64,000 nucleotides of DNA from contig CM056566.1 in NCBI GenBank assembly GCA_029721515.1, positions 23,909,269 to 23,973,268 on the forward strand, written 5' to 3'. Below are positions 1 through 10,650 of this stretch, in pieces; position 1 is the first letter of the stretch, and every line of letters begins with the position of its first letter. The DNA is from Synanceia verrucosa (Eukaryota; Chordata; Actinopteri; Perciformes; Synanceiidae). A model generated the notes under the pieces. It saw only the letters and a program-made list of their open reading frames with translations, was not told where the DNA came from and did not search any database. Position numbers and translations under genes: made by a program.

Positions 1-663
1 TTTTAAAAATAAAAAAATAATAATATATAATGTAAATATATAGAATTGTATTGTAATTGTTTGTTTAATAACCTAATATTAATAATAAATTTATTTAGAG
101 AGCACTTATCACACAAGAGATGTAGCTCACAAAACAAATGAAGAAGCACAAAAAAAGAACAAAAAAATAGGAAAAATTAAATACAAATTAATAAAAAGTC
201 TATTAAGAATAAGCATAAATAGGTTTCAGTTGTCGTTTACATCCTTCTCAGCTCACGAGCACTATATAAAAATCAAACAATGTATGGGTTTAAAGTTGTT
301 AGCTCAATCGATCTTTATTACCAATATGACCGAATTTCACCACGTTAACTGACGTCAGCCAGTGTCGGTTTCTATGAAACAAAGTTAATGACCAAGCAGC
401 CGCTTCGTCTGACAAATACACTGATCGATAATCGTGATGGGTGTTATTGACAACCAGTCAGCTACATACTAAGAAAGTGCCTGAGACTTGTGGACGATGT
501 TGTTATCAATACTGGTCATAATTAATACACTTACACTGCTACAGCGGACTGAAGAAGTAAAGCTAAGCTAACGTTAGCTTCTAGTGTTGTGGGCTAAATG
601 TCAGCTAGCTAGCTAGTTGCCGTTACACGCGAAAAACAACCGAAGAATCATCACTTCACTCAC
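1..663 (-). other. 5' part of STAM-family intron 1
   Basis: AT-rich sequence downstream, in minus-strand terms, of the splice donor at 663. No further exon is recognisable here. Stretches near 560-620 are rich in GCTAGC/GCTAAC words, like other low-complexity fish intronic DNA in this window. Confidence 0.55.
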
Positions 664-703
664 CGACATCTTGGTCAAAAGGATTTTGGGCAAACAATGG
701 CAT
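664..703 (-). CDS. stam: STAM-family adaptor, first coding exon (partial gene)
   Basis: Read on the minus strand, the ATG at 703-701 opens 13 codons translating to MPLFAQNPFDQDV, followed by one base and a strong donor (G|GTGAGTG). STAM proteins begin MPLFATNPFDQDVE and STAM2 begins MPLFTANPFEQDVE, as I recall them, so the match is closer to STAM. The leftover G is the first base of the expected next codon, GAG (Glu), which fits the family's exon boundary. STAM binds Hrs in the ESCRT-0 complex on early endosomes and sorts ubiquitinated cargo; this exon encodes only the lead-in to the VHS domain. The remaining exons lie to the left of the window. The gene is divergent from hacd2. The exon is very short, so the call rests on 13 residues plus a correctly phased splice site. 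STAM versus STAM2 or a fish-specific duplicate is unresolved. Confidence 0.82.
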
Positions 704-1550
704 ACTGAGGATATAAAAAGAGCCAGACTATTTGACGAAAAAAGAGTAAACGTATGATGATATCCAGGTTAAACCTAAACAAATGTCTCTTCCTTGTCCA
801 TTAAACTTGCACTAGTTGCTCTTCCGGAAACTAGGATGCCTTCAATTATGCCTGAATACAATTGTTAGAGGCCGGTGTCAACTACGTTTTAATGCGTTTA
901 GTACGTTTAATACGCGTTTATTTAAAGTCGTGAAGGTGCGGAATGTTTACATAAATCCACTAAAAATATCTAAAATAGCCGGCACTTGATTTAACGCCAC
1001 TGGTAACACCAATGAAACCACAGTGAAACACTGAGATCTAGTGGAGAAAAGAGGCACTTAAGATGTACTGTATTATGTCCGGCACCAAAGCATTGGTTTT
1101 AATCATAGACTGTATATAAAGAACGTGTTTGATCATTTCAATGCGCATTTATGTCACTCCTTAAACTAATAAATTGCTAATCATATACATATATAAATAA
1201 GGTTTAGCGTATGCGGAAATGAGTCCGCTGCAACGGAAGTAAGCCCGCTTCAACGGTCGTTATGACAACGGTACACTTAAAACTCTCACTATCCTGCTAC
1301 GTTGAATTGAATGCACATACCGGTTATAGTTTTATTTCCTTGGTTTAAACATATTTAACGAATAAATAAAAAACGGTTTCAGATTCGTTTATAAGGATAA
1401 ACATATTTCAGTCGCTAAGCGAAGGCGGAAGTACGGAGGAGGCGATTCTCTCGCTTCGGGACGACACTTCCGGGCCTGACCCGACCCCCTGTTCGTTTCC
1501 TAACTCGGTTGTGAACTTGACAGCCCACCGTACAGGACCAAAGGACCGTC
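704..1550. promoter_or_regulatory. Head-to-head promoter interval between stam-like gene and hacd2
   Basis: The two start codons face away from each other across 847 bp, so both 5' UTRs and core promoters must lie here unless there are upstream non-coding exons. ETS-type motifs are visible: palindromic TTCCGGAA at 822-829 on the STAM side, and CGGAAGT at 1426-1432 and ACTTCCGG at 1466-1473 just upstream of hacd2. Sequence becomes GC-richer from about 1415. No convincing TATA box stands at either expected position. Transcription starts cannot be placed from sequence alone. Confidence 0.6.
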
Positions 1551-1675
1551 ATGTCGGCAGCCGCTTCGGGGACCAGCAAGGCGGCCCACAGCGATGTGGC
1601 CGCTAAGAAGAAGAAGGGCCCCGGCGCCCTGGCCACGGCCTACCTGGTCATCTACAACGTTGTTATGACAGCCGG
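1551..1675 (+). CDS. hacd2: hacd2 exon 1 (coding part)
   Basis: Encodes residues 1-42: a variable Ala/Ser-rich head, the Lys run, then the conserved LATAYLVIYNVVMTAG at the start of the first membrane helix. It ends GCCGG before donor GTATGT, leaving a Gly codon split 2+1 with exon 2. The ATG at 1551 has the context CCGTCATGT. It is chosen because it opens a protein start of HACD2 length and composition. Confidence 0.93.
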
Positions 1676-4600
1676 GTATGTAGCGTGTCTGCATGCTAAT
1701 GCTCCTGTTCCTCAGTTTCTGTGTGTCTATGTGTGAGTGCTGCTTTTGACTGAGACAGCGCTGAATAATATGAGCAATATTTACCCGTCATAACGTTGCT
1801 GCATATTGAGTATGTAGTATCTGCAGATTGTAGCCAGGCCAGTTGTGATTGGAAACATTGCTAGCATGCTAGTGAGTTAACTTCCCCAGCGGCTAATACA
1901 GATTAGCAACAACCACCTGGCGAGCACTGTAGCTGTGACAGACCAGACAATAGAGAAATATGAGGACAGATGGTGTTTTGTCTGCAGACACTCAGTGTTA
2001 GCTTGTGTTTTTTGAACTCTTGCATTATCATAATTTTTGACAAAAATTGTGTTTTATGTCAAAATGAATGAATATGTGACACAAACAATAATATGCAGAG
2101 AGAGGAAATAAAGACAGCTAAGGGAGTATTTGTTGTAGAAGAGGTGTTATATAGCCAGAAAAACAGAATAAAGTATGCTCTGTGGGAAATAATAAGTTAA
2201 TGCTTCACTGGTGAATAAAAATGTTGAGTATCAGTGAACTGTGCTGTTTTATTATTGCCATTACTAAAAAGAATAATTTATTTATAAAGCACTTTTTACT
2301 CAGGACACAATATAACACCAGAAAAATAAACAAAAACAATACAGCCGTAATATTTGTATAAATGAATAAAAATAATAGCAATAAGCAGGGATCTGTATTT
2401 GATATATATACACCAATATTGTTATTTAAAAAAAAAGATACAATAAGAGCAACAAAATTTATCAATAATAAATATGGAGTGGAAGGAGCAGAAATAGTAA
2501 GTAGAAAGTGGTTTATCTTTCAGTTTATATTGTCCCTTTAACTCCAGTTTAACATCGTTAAAGATTCTGGTTATGTTAACACTATAAACTATAACAGAGA
2601 TCATTTACATGTTGTTTTTTTAAATTGTGGTTCAGATTAACCAGTTTGATTTGTATTAAAACAGACTAGACATTAATTTTCCAGCACCTCCAGTTACTCC
2701 TAAGATTTAAAAACTCATTATCTTGAACTATAAACCAGCTGATAAATCTCCCTGTGTGTCTTTTACTGCACTGGTTTTTAGACTGTTGCACAACTGAATG
2801 GTGGGAGTTGTTTTCTAACCAGTCGGGTCACATTGTGACGGTATTGATGGGCCTCACAGCGCCTGCTTTGTGTTGAACTCGTCCTTCTCGCTCTCCAGAT
2901 GCTGCGTCTGCATCCAGTTTCTGTCCAACTGAACTGATTTTGATGTTTGAGTTTGAAAAATGTGGTGCTTAAAGCTTCAATCTGCGAAACCAAAATGTGA
3001 ATGGAAACTTTCCAGCAAATCAAGCTGACCTCTAACTTCCATGTTGAAAGGACATTTTAATATTGTATTAAATTGTTTGGGAATTCACCACGAAAACAGC
3101 AAATAAAGAGTCTTAAAAGACTAAATTGACAGATAAAGTAGAGAATTCTTTCCGGTGGGGGTAATTCACCCGCCACAGCACCATAGACAGATAAACAACA
3201 GCAAGGATATAATAGAAGAAGTAATAACAATAATAATAGAAGAAATATTTACATTATGTACTAAATGACAAAGGAGGAAATAAAATTATTATGCAAATAA
3301 AATGTTAAATAAATATTAGATGTTGTGACTGTCTGTCTTCTTTTCACTCATTTAATCCTTCATCTTAAACAGAAACTAACAGATGTCTGGCAAATGTTGT
3401 TTACCTGTTTACTTGTTTATCGCTAATGTTTCTGTTGATGTTGTCTTTGTCCAGGTGGCTGGTGATCGCCGTCGGTCTGTTCAGAGCTTACCTGGCCAGA
3501 GGAAGCTACCATGGGCTGTACTACTCCATAGAGAAGCCTCTCAAGTTCTTCCAGACTGGAGCGATTCTGGAGGTAAACACAGTATTAAGATATAACATAA
3601 CACTATATATTGTAAATGTCACACACTACATCCAAGTTATATGTGCAGATATGAGAGATGCAACACTAAATAATTTTTATTTAATTTTATTTTAACTGAT
3701 GTGTCCAACCCCTTAACTATTTTCCAATAGAATAGAATATTTTTTTTATTTATTTATCTGGGGGAAATTCACCTGCCACAGAAGCATAGACAAAATGACA
3801 GTATAAAATAAACAACAACAAAGAAATAATAGAATAAGTATTAAGAATAGAATAAGTAGTAATAATAAATAATTTACAATATGTACAAAATTAAAAGAAA
3901 GTGAAGAGTTAATTAAACAGTTATTAGATAATATATTTTTTTGTTATTTGTGATATGAAAGTTAATTTATTTAATTTAAGTTAAAGATTTATTTTATTAT
4001 CAAGAATTTTTTTTAGTGATTTTACAGAATTCTTGATGTTTTCAGCTGCATATACCTGATCAAAACAATAAATAAATAAAATATTTCTTTTCTTTAACAT
4101 ATTTAATTTGGAGTTTGCAGAAATGACTTCCACCATGTGGTTATTTCAGATTATATATTTATTGGATTATCAGAAAACACCCTGTACCGTGATAAATATT
4201 GTTATGGAGATGTGAAATAATCAGCAGTAAATCCTGACCAAACCTCAAGTCTATAAGATCTGTGCCAGTCTCTGGTTGAGGCCTGTTATCTGTTCACAGT
4301 TCAGTACAGTTTGTCCTCCATAACGTCCCACACTGACTGACTGCACTTAAAGGCACAGGGTTTAAAATATAAGTATATAGATACTGTGAAAGGATCGAAG
4401 CTTCTCATATTCACAAACTGAGTGTTTAAACAAGCCGATGCTTAATAATATATAATAATTGTAATAATAATAATAACAATTCTAACATATGTTTTTTTTC
4501 TGTATCATTTCCTTTGTCAGATCCTGCACTGTGCTGTTGGTGAGTACTTCTTTTAATTAGTATTTTCAAGTAAGACCTTAAAGTAAAAAACTGCTAATCT

Positions 4601-7362
4601 ACTAAGTACACTAAATGTCTACATTATAATTTTATTTTTAATTTACCTCAATAAAACTTTTGTGTTTTTTTAGGGCTGCATCTAAGGATTATTTTCAACA
4701 TCAATTAATGTGTTGATTATTTTCTCTGTTAATCAAAAAATTTTGGGGGATTTATAAAATGTGAGTTTAATGTCGTAGAGGGGGGAAAGAAACCAGGAAA
4801 TATTCACATTTAAAAAGCTCCAATCACAGGATTTAGACTTTTGCTCTTGAAAAAAGAAACTGACTAACCAATTAACAAAATAGGTGCAGATTAATGTAAT
4901 GGTCTTGGTAAAACAGTTTTGGTTTAATTTAATTGATTTTTCATTTATCAATTTATTTTTGTGTAATTTATTGTTATTATTTTTTGTTTAATTTTATGAA
5001 CACAATTCACACTATTCAGACATTTAATAATATGTACAGTATATGTAATATATAAAGTATAATTTAGACTAATCAGTTCTACAGGTGTGCTCTGGTGTGG
5101 ATATTAATATTAATAAAGGACATCATTATTATTATTATTATTATTGTTATTAATAGTGTCCTTCAGGCTCCTCTGAGCGGTCCACATGTTTGCAGATACT
5201 TCAGCCGTACGTCTTTTCTCTTATTTAATAGTTTGTGTTTCGACCGGCGCTCTCTTTGTAATGTGAATGATGAGGTAAATATGTGCAGACAAACAGGAGC
5301 TTTTCACATGTGGAGTGTTTGAGATGTTAATGTGTGAGGAGGTGAGAAATAAAAAAAAAACAGTTCAGAGTCCATCCTCTGCTGGGATTAATGAGAGATT
5401 ATCTCACTCCTCTCAGAGATAAATATATTTATTTATTAGAGCTCCACCCAGTGTCAGGTGTTTGCCAGAGTTTGCTCAAGAGTAAAAAATGTAAAGTGGG
5501 TCGTATTAACACCAGAACCTCATAGAATAACAATAAAAGTTTAGATAAATAAGTAAACTAAAAAGGAAGGGTAATATTTTGCACAACAGTGAGAGAGAAT
5601 GTATGCAAATGATTCTGAAAAAAAGTACTACAGTGCATTATTTTCTGTCCTTGTGTTACTGATGGCTGAATTATGATAGAATAGAATACTTTTATTGATC
5701 CCACATTGGAGGAAATTCACTTAAACTTACAGCAGATTTAAAAAGTTGTAACAAAAACAAGTAACAATAATAAGAATAATAATTACAGTATGTATTTAAA
5801 AAGAAGTATATGTTTTAATAGCAATTAAATGAAATATTCTGATTGTAATAAATAAATGAAAATGTTTAGATTGTAATAAATTCAAAGAAATACAATATTT
5901 AGAATATAATGAATGGTATGAAATCTTTTAGACTGAGTTGTTGTGAAAATAAGTGATGATCTGTTTGCTGAGGCCACTTTGGTTGAGAGAATAATCTGCA
6001 GATGGATGGATAATGACAGAAGCTGCTAGCTGTTAGCAACCAGCAGTTCTCTTAAAAGTGTCTGTGTGTCGTCTCAGGAATCGTCCCGTCCTCGGTGGTC
6101 CTGACCGGCTTCCAGGTGATGTCCAGGGTCTTCCTCACCTGGGCCGTCACACACAGCGTCAGGGAGGTACGCTGACTTTTTCTCTGCTCTCTAAGTCTGC
6201 TCTAAGTCACGTGAATCAGTAAAAGTGAGTGACAGTGACCCACTGATGTGCTGTTTGTTAATAGATGGCAGAGCAGTGAACGCGTAAGTAACGCCAGGCG
6301 GTCTGTGATTAATGGTTGTTTTCTTTAACCTGATATGTGGCTTGGTTTTCACCTGGTTTGTCAGGATGCTGACAGCGTGCCTGCAGTGTGATCTGACATC
6401 TGAAACAAACCGCATGTCTCTCTGTGGTGAGAAGTCTGCAGTAGTTCGAGTTAACTGACCCGTCGCTTCCTGCCGCCACCGTTTGCTTCCTGCAGGTGCA
6501 GAGCGAGGACAGCGTGCTGCTGTTCGTCACGGCGTGGACCGTCACGGAGATCATCCGCTACTCCTTCTACACCTTCAGCCTCCTCAACCACCTGCCCTAC
6601 CTCATCAAGTGGGCCAGGTAGGAAAACCAACGGACGAACAGTCACAAGCTAATGGGAAAAAAAAGTAATTATAATAATTATTCTATCATAAAATAAAATA
6701 TCTATGTATCAGAATGTGTGTGTGTGTGTGTGTATATACACACACACACATATATATAAAACTTAATTTATCTATCATAAAATATGTATCAGAAAATATA
6801 TTATTTATTATTTATCTATAAAATAAAATCTATAGGTATGTATCATAAAATAAAATAGAATAAAATTACAATTTTATATAACAAATATTAGAAATAAAAT
6901 AGAAATGAAAAATAAATTTGAATAAAATTAAAATTTTATTTTTATAATGAAGTCTATAGAAACAGTGTCCTAAATTGCCTCTGTACACACTACCAATAGA
7001 AATTGGGACTGAAACTAATGGTTATTTTATGTTATTATTAATAATATTATTACTTATGATTATTGATCGATCGGGACGTTTCAGTTAAGTAGGAAATTTG
7101 ATTGAGGATGTTAAAAAAAAAACATAGTGCAGAGGTACAAAAAGAAACAAAAACATTATCAGCTTGCAAAGTTTGAAGATGCATGTTTAGTTTATGAAAT
7201 GCAAAAAGTAGTGAAAAGATGCTCATTAAATATGTTCTTGAGACCAATATAATGTCTTTAAATCATAAGTTTTGTCTCACCAATAGTCTGAAAACCAGAA
7301 CTTTTGATATTTGACAAAGAAGAGAGCATCAAAACCTCTGCTGGATATTTCTAGGACTATAC

Positions 7363-7393
<31 letters not shown>

Positions 7394-8305
7394 GAATTTT
7401 GCATTAAACCAGTGAAATATGTTTGGCTCCTCACAGGGCAAAATGTTGTTATACTTTCCCTTATATATGTTTTTATTCTTTCAATCACTTCTTAAAAAGG
7501 GCTTTTGTTGTGCTGCATACAAACACACATACCTTTCAAACAGAGGAGGATTTATGGTTTTCCGTTCAGCCTCCTGGAGCCTCCATCATCTCCTCCTGGC
7601 AGCAGACAAAAAGAAAACACTCATTATTTTCCCTGGCAAAACAACACAGAAACGTCTCCACATTCTGCTGATAACGTCAGTTCATTTCTCTTTTCCCTCA
7701 CATTTCTCACACCTACAGAACATTGTCTCTCTTTCTGCCCGATGGGATTCATCACTTCTTGTTGCTTGGTAGCGAATGAGGAAAAAATGTGTGAGCGAAG
7801 GATCAGAAAAGACAGTCAGTTAATTTTCTCGCTTTGATTTTTCCTTCTGTCTGGAGACGAAAAGGCGTTCGGTACGTCTCTCACATGTAATCCAGAGTTT
7901 TCTCTTAAAAAGACTTCAACAGTTCTGTGATTAAACATTTAGGAGCAGGCAGAGGCAACACAGTGTTTCTGTTTTATTTCATGTTTAATTCAGAGTTTGG
8001 GACGTAAAAATGTACATCATCATGGACAACTTTGGGATTTTTTGTGTGTTGTTCAGTATTTTAACTATTCACAGTTTTTCTGTCGACATTCAGATCTCAT
8101 TTTAACTTAAATGCATAGCTATAGTGTGTACTTTTTTATCTTTTTATTCTTCTTTGATATATTGAAAATAAATAGGGGGTGGCAAAAGGAAAAAAAGCAT
8201 AAATAAATACAAAAATAAATAAAATAAATTTAATATCTATATATTAAATACAATTTAATACATATAATACAATTTAACATATATACATGTAATAAATAAA
8301 ACGTG

Positions 8306-8337
<32 letters not shown>

Positions 8338-10168
8338 TACATATAATATGCAACATATTAAAATGGGCATAACTAAAAATATAAAAATGTATAAAAATGA
8401 GCATTAAAAGCTATTTTGAGTTAAAAGTTAATAAAAATTTTAAGAAAAAAAAAAAAATAAAAGCCAGAAGAAACACCCAAACAGACAAAATAATGAGGAA
8501 TACAAAATAATATTATATTATTATTATTTTACAGTAATGTTTATTAAATAAATAACAAAATTAAATTATCATTATTATTATTCATTAAGAAGGTAGTAAT
8601 CCTGTCCAAAAAGAAAATAAGTTCTTAATATTTAGGAAAATAATAATATTTTACTTGAATTGTTGCCTGCTTAACTCACTCAGAAGCTGAACACGTTCTC
8701 ATGTATCTTTGTACTTTATTTTTTTGAAGTGATAAAAAATGTGTCTGGTATTGACGCCTCTGGCAGCAATCTTTATTCTCCTCTGCTCTGTGTTCATTTT
8801 TATTTCATCGTTTGATCTGTAGCACTGTGTTCTTCACCTATGATTTTTATGGACTGAATGAAGATGCTCGGTTCACTGCTCCTGCTGCAGGTACACCTTT
8901 TTCATTGTGCTGTATCCCATGGGCGTCACCGGGGAGCTGCTGACCATCTATGCAGCGCTGCCCAACGTGCAGAAGACGGGGCTGTACTCCGTCACCCTGC
9001 CCAACAAGTACAACTTCTCCTTCGACTACTACACCTTCCTCATCCTCGTCATGATCTCCTACATTCCCCGTAAGTCAGCGCGCGACGCTTCTTGTTCTGT
9101 AGCGATGTTTAAACAGTCAGCGTTTACTTTAAATCACAAATACGCGGACAAGAAGCTATCATTACAATCAAAGGTACCTAATAAAGTGGCCACGGAGTGT
9201 AAAATAAAGAAAAAGAAGGAAAGCTGACAGTTACAGTGCCTTTTAGGGCTGAATAATTTAGAGAAAATCAGACTGTTAGCTTATTTTGACAGCTATTAAT
9301 CATATTTTATTGTAGTTTCAGACGCTCTTATTGATCATCTCTATTATCAATGATGTCAGGTGACAACTCTTCATGATGTTGACCGGTCTGCAGAGACTTA
9401 ATCACTGCTAAATAGTAGCTTTAGCCTGTTAGCCATTAGCATCCCTCTGATTAGCTGCACTAGCCTTAGCTTAGCTCGTAGTGGCTAGCTCAAACCTCAT
9501 GATTTATTTTTATTTTTATTTTTTAACTTTACACAAGGAGCATGTTAGAATTAGCATCCCTCTGATTAGCTGCACTAGTATTAGCTTAGCTCAAACTCTA
9601 ACATGCACCTTGTGTAAAATTTTAAAAAATCAGGGAACAGCTAGAAGCTACACTAGCATTAGCTTAGGTTGTAGTGGCTAGCTCAGACCGGAAGTACCTC
9701 CTGACTTTTTTTTTTTTTTTTTTAATCTTTACTCAAGGAGCATGTTAGAATTGGCATCCCTCTGATTAGCTGCACTAGTGTTAGCTTAGCTCAAAATTTA
9801 ACATGCACCTTGTGTAAAAAAAACTGGGAGCTGCTAGTAGCTACACTAGCATTAGCGGCTAGCTCAGACTAGAAGTACTTCCCTGATTTTTTTTATTTTT
9901 ACACAAGGAGCATGTTCAAGTTTGAGCCATCTGGTAGTTTTTCAAAATAAAATTCAGAAGAGTGTTGCTGTCGAAGCAGGAAGCTGCTAATAAGGCCACA
10001 AAATAAAAGAGAAAAAGATAACGTATTATGTTCTGACATTGCCATGATGCAAACCTACATGAATTTTGGCCTCTGCCTTCCCCAGTCTTCCCCCAGCTTT
10101 ACTTCCACATGATACGACAGAGGAAGAAGGTTCTGGGCCACGTAGAGGACTACAGCAAAGTGGAGTGA
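1551..10168 (+). CDS. hacd2: 3-hydroxyacyl-CoA dehydratase 2, complete gene of 7 coding exons
   Basis: Catalyses the third step of the ER very-long-chain fatty acid elongation cycle, dehydrating 3-hydroxyacyl-CoA to trans-2-enoyl-CoA. Coding exons are 1551-1675, 3455-3572, 4521-4539, 6078-6166, 6496-6617, 8891-9069 and 10086-10168. All introns are GT-AG and the joined frame is open for 244 residues plus TGA (human HACD2 is about 254). The protein is a multi-pass membrane protein with a Lys run at residues 19-22 before the first hydrophobic segment. The catalytic pair of the HACD/PHS1 family is present as Tyr166 and Glu173 in YPMGVTGE. Motifs such as GSYHGLYYSIEKP, FSLLNHLPYLIKWA and LPNKYNFSFDYY match HACD2 rather than HACD1. 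The C-terminus is SKVE, with Lys at -3 but not -4, so the dilysine ER signal of mammalian HACD2 (KKFE) is weakened. adcy5 follows 6.6 kb downstream on the same strand. Confidence 0.96.
1676..3454 (+). other. hacd2: hacd2 intron 1
   Basis: GT-AG intron of 1,779 bp, AT-rich. A fish interspersed fragment sits at about 3140-3260. It carries the phrase GTAATTCACCCGCCACAGCACCATAGACA, broken here as GTAATTCACC / CGCCACAGCA / CCATAGACA, which recurs at 3765-3870 and in looser form at 5684-5800. No coding potential recognised. Confidence 0.8.
3455..3572 (+). CDS. hacd2: hacd2 exon 2
   Basis: Acceptor TTTGTCCAG at 3446-3454. Encodes residues 42-81, including WLVIAVGLFRAYLARG, YYSIEKPLKFFQTG and AILE. 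Ends in phase 0 before donor GTAAAC. Highly conserved with HACD2. Confidence 0.95.
3573..4520 (+). other. hacd2: hacd2 intron 2
   Basis: 948 bp, AT-rich. Holds a second copy of the interspersed fragment noted in intron 1 at about 3740-3900 and (TAA)n-like sequence at 4440-4480. Polypyrimidine tract and CCTTTGTCAG acceptor at the end. Confidence 0.8.
4521..4539 (+). CDS. hacd2: hacd2 exon 3, 19-nt microexon
   Basis: ATCCTGCACTGTGCTGTTG between acceptor TTTGTCAG and donor GTGAGTAC encodes ILHCAV plus the first base of Gly. Without it the frame between exons 2 and 4 breaks. With it, the protein reads LEILHCAVGIVPSS, matching the family. It has only 19 bases between splice sites. Confidence 0.93.
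4671..4905 (+). repeat. Short interspersed fish repeat (GGGCTGCA...GATTAATCAA family)
   Basis: Begins TAGGGCTGCATCTAAGGATT and continues with alternating GATTATTTTC and TTAATCAA words. Related copies in this window include reversed ones ending AATCATTAGTTGCAGCTCTA near 28750. The family is widely scattered in fish genomes from general knowledge; probably a MITE-like non-autonomous element. Boundaries approximate. Confidence 0.6.
5678..5800 (+). repeat. LINE 3'-tail-like fragment
   Basis: Carries ATAGAATACTTTTATTGATC followed by a GGAAATTCACTT phrase and an A-rich tail, the typical end of retroposed fish LINE/SINE copies. Similar ends lie at 3140-3260, 3765-3900, 41805-41900 and 43965-44010. 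Confidence 0.55.
6078..6166 (+). CDS. hacd2: hacd2 exon 4
   Basis: Starts with GA completing the split Gly and encodes GIVPSSVVLTGFQVMSR, then VFLTWAVTHSVRE. Ends in phase 0 before donor GTACGC. Residues about 88-117. Confidence 0.95.
6496..6617 (+). CDS. hacd2: hacd2 exon 5
   Basis: Acceptor TTCCTGCAG. Encodes VQSEDSVLLFVTAWTVTEII, then RYSFYTFSLLNHLPYLIKWA and the first two bases of Arg158. Donor GTAGGA. This is one of the most conserved stretches of the HACD family. Confidence 0.95.
6715..6757. repeat. (TG)n-TATATA-(CA)n microsatellite
   Basis: A TG run passes through TATATA directly into a CA run, so the tract is its own reverse complement and can form a hairpin or cruciform. Confidence 0.9.
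7364..7393. repeat. (ATT)n microsatellite
   Basis: About ten uninterrupted ATT units within hacd2 intron 5. Confidence 0.9.
8304..8340. repeat. (TA)n(CA)n microsatellite
   Basis: GTG(TA)n followed by about nine AC units and CATAC, within hacd2 intron 5. Confidence 0.9.
8891..9069 (+). CDS. hacd2: hacd2 exon 6, catalytic exon
   Basis: Acceptor CTGCTGCAG. Encodes YTFFIVLYPMGVTGELLTIY with the predicted catalytic Tyr166 and Glu173 seven residues apart as in yeast Phs1. This is followed by AALPNVQKTGLYSVTLPNKY and NFSFDYYTFLILVMISYIP. Ends in phase 1 before donor GTAAGT. Confidence 0.95.
9405..9950. repeat. Tandem copies of a GCTAGC/TTAGC-rich interspersed repeat
   Basis: The phrase AGCATCCCTCTGATTAGCTG recurs near 9440, 9555 and 9752, with GGCTAGCTCA segments between. 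Each repeat pairs TACACAAGGAGCATGTTAGA with its near reverse complement CTAACATGCACCTTGTGTA, so hairpins are possible. A diverged single copy lies at about 25405-25505 in adcy5 intron 1. Includes an 18-T run at 9706-9723. Confidence 0.75.
10086..10168 (+). CDS. hacd2: hacd2 exon 7 and stop
   Basis: Acceptor CTTCCCCAG. Encodes LFPQLYFHMIRQRKKVLGHV, then EDYSKVE and TGA at 10166-10168. The cytosolic basic tail is typical. The last four residues, SKVE, lack the Lys at -4. Confidence 0.94.
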
Positions 10169-10600
10169 GGCCGGCGGCGTCCAGAGCAGATCTGACAAAC
10201 CAAAAGAAGCAACAGAAGAGGAACGAAAAAACCACACCTGCTTAAAGAAACAGCCAGAGCTGACCTGACCTCCCAAACAGATCCAATCATCCAGCAACTG
10301 TATTATTTTGTCGTCCAGGTTGTACAGAAGCTCACAGGTTTGTTTTGTTGTCGTTTTTATTTATGAACAAAGTGCAGCTCCTGTGAGGAACGTAGAGCTG
10401 CTGTCAGAGCGGCAGAAGCAGCCAAATATCCTCCTTTCTAAACGTCAGTGTAGAACTAGACTCACCTTCTGCTCTCTTTACCTGAAGACCAGGGAGAACT
10501 AGACTCTAGGAGTGTTTGTGGTCCAGGTCTGTGTTTTTCTTTCACTCACTTTGTTAACATTCCTGATTTAGTCGAATAAACCTTTTCTTCATTCTGTGCT
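10169..10600 (+). other. hacd2: hacd2 3' UTR
   Basis: From the stop to shortly after the polyadenylation signal at 10575-10580, if that site is used; about 430 nt. No conserved regulatory motif recognised. Confidence 0.65.
10575..10580 (+). terminator. hacd2: AATAAA polyadenylation signal of hacd2
   Basis: First canonical AATAAA after the stop, followed within about 40 nt by a T/GT-rich stretch (GGTTTTCTATCTGTTTGTTC) that suits a downstream element. Cleavage probably near 10595-10605. Confidence 0.75.
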
Positions 10601-10650
10601 TTGCATGGTTTTCTATCTGTTTGTTCTGTGTTCGCCTGGATGTTGACTCT

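Larger units (their letters stand above)
4540..6077 (+). other. hacd2: hacd2 intron 3
   Basis: 1,538 bp. Contains an interspersed element at 4671-4905 (annotated separately), a (TTA)n tract near 5126-5150 and a LINE-tail-like segment at 5678-5800. Acceptor GTCGTCTCAG. Confidence 0.8.
6618..8890 (+). other. hacd2: hacd2 intron 5
   Basis: 2,273 bp, strongly AT-rich, with no recognisable exon. Contains self-complementary TG/TATA/CA tracts at 6715-6757 and 8304-8340, and an (ATT)n tract at about 7364-7393. Several open frames at 7419-7837 have no recognisable motif and overlap each other, so are treated as chance. Confidence 0.75.

Noticed and set aside
7419..7837. Three overlapping 82-117-codon frames in hacd2 intron 5
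   Set aside because: Mutually overlapping, no motif, inside an intron required for the hacd2 reading frame.
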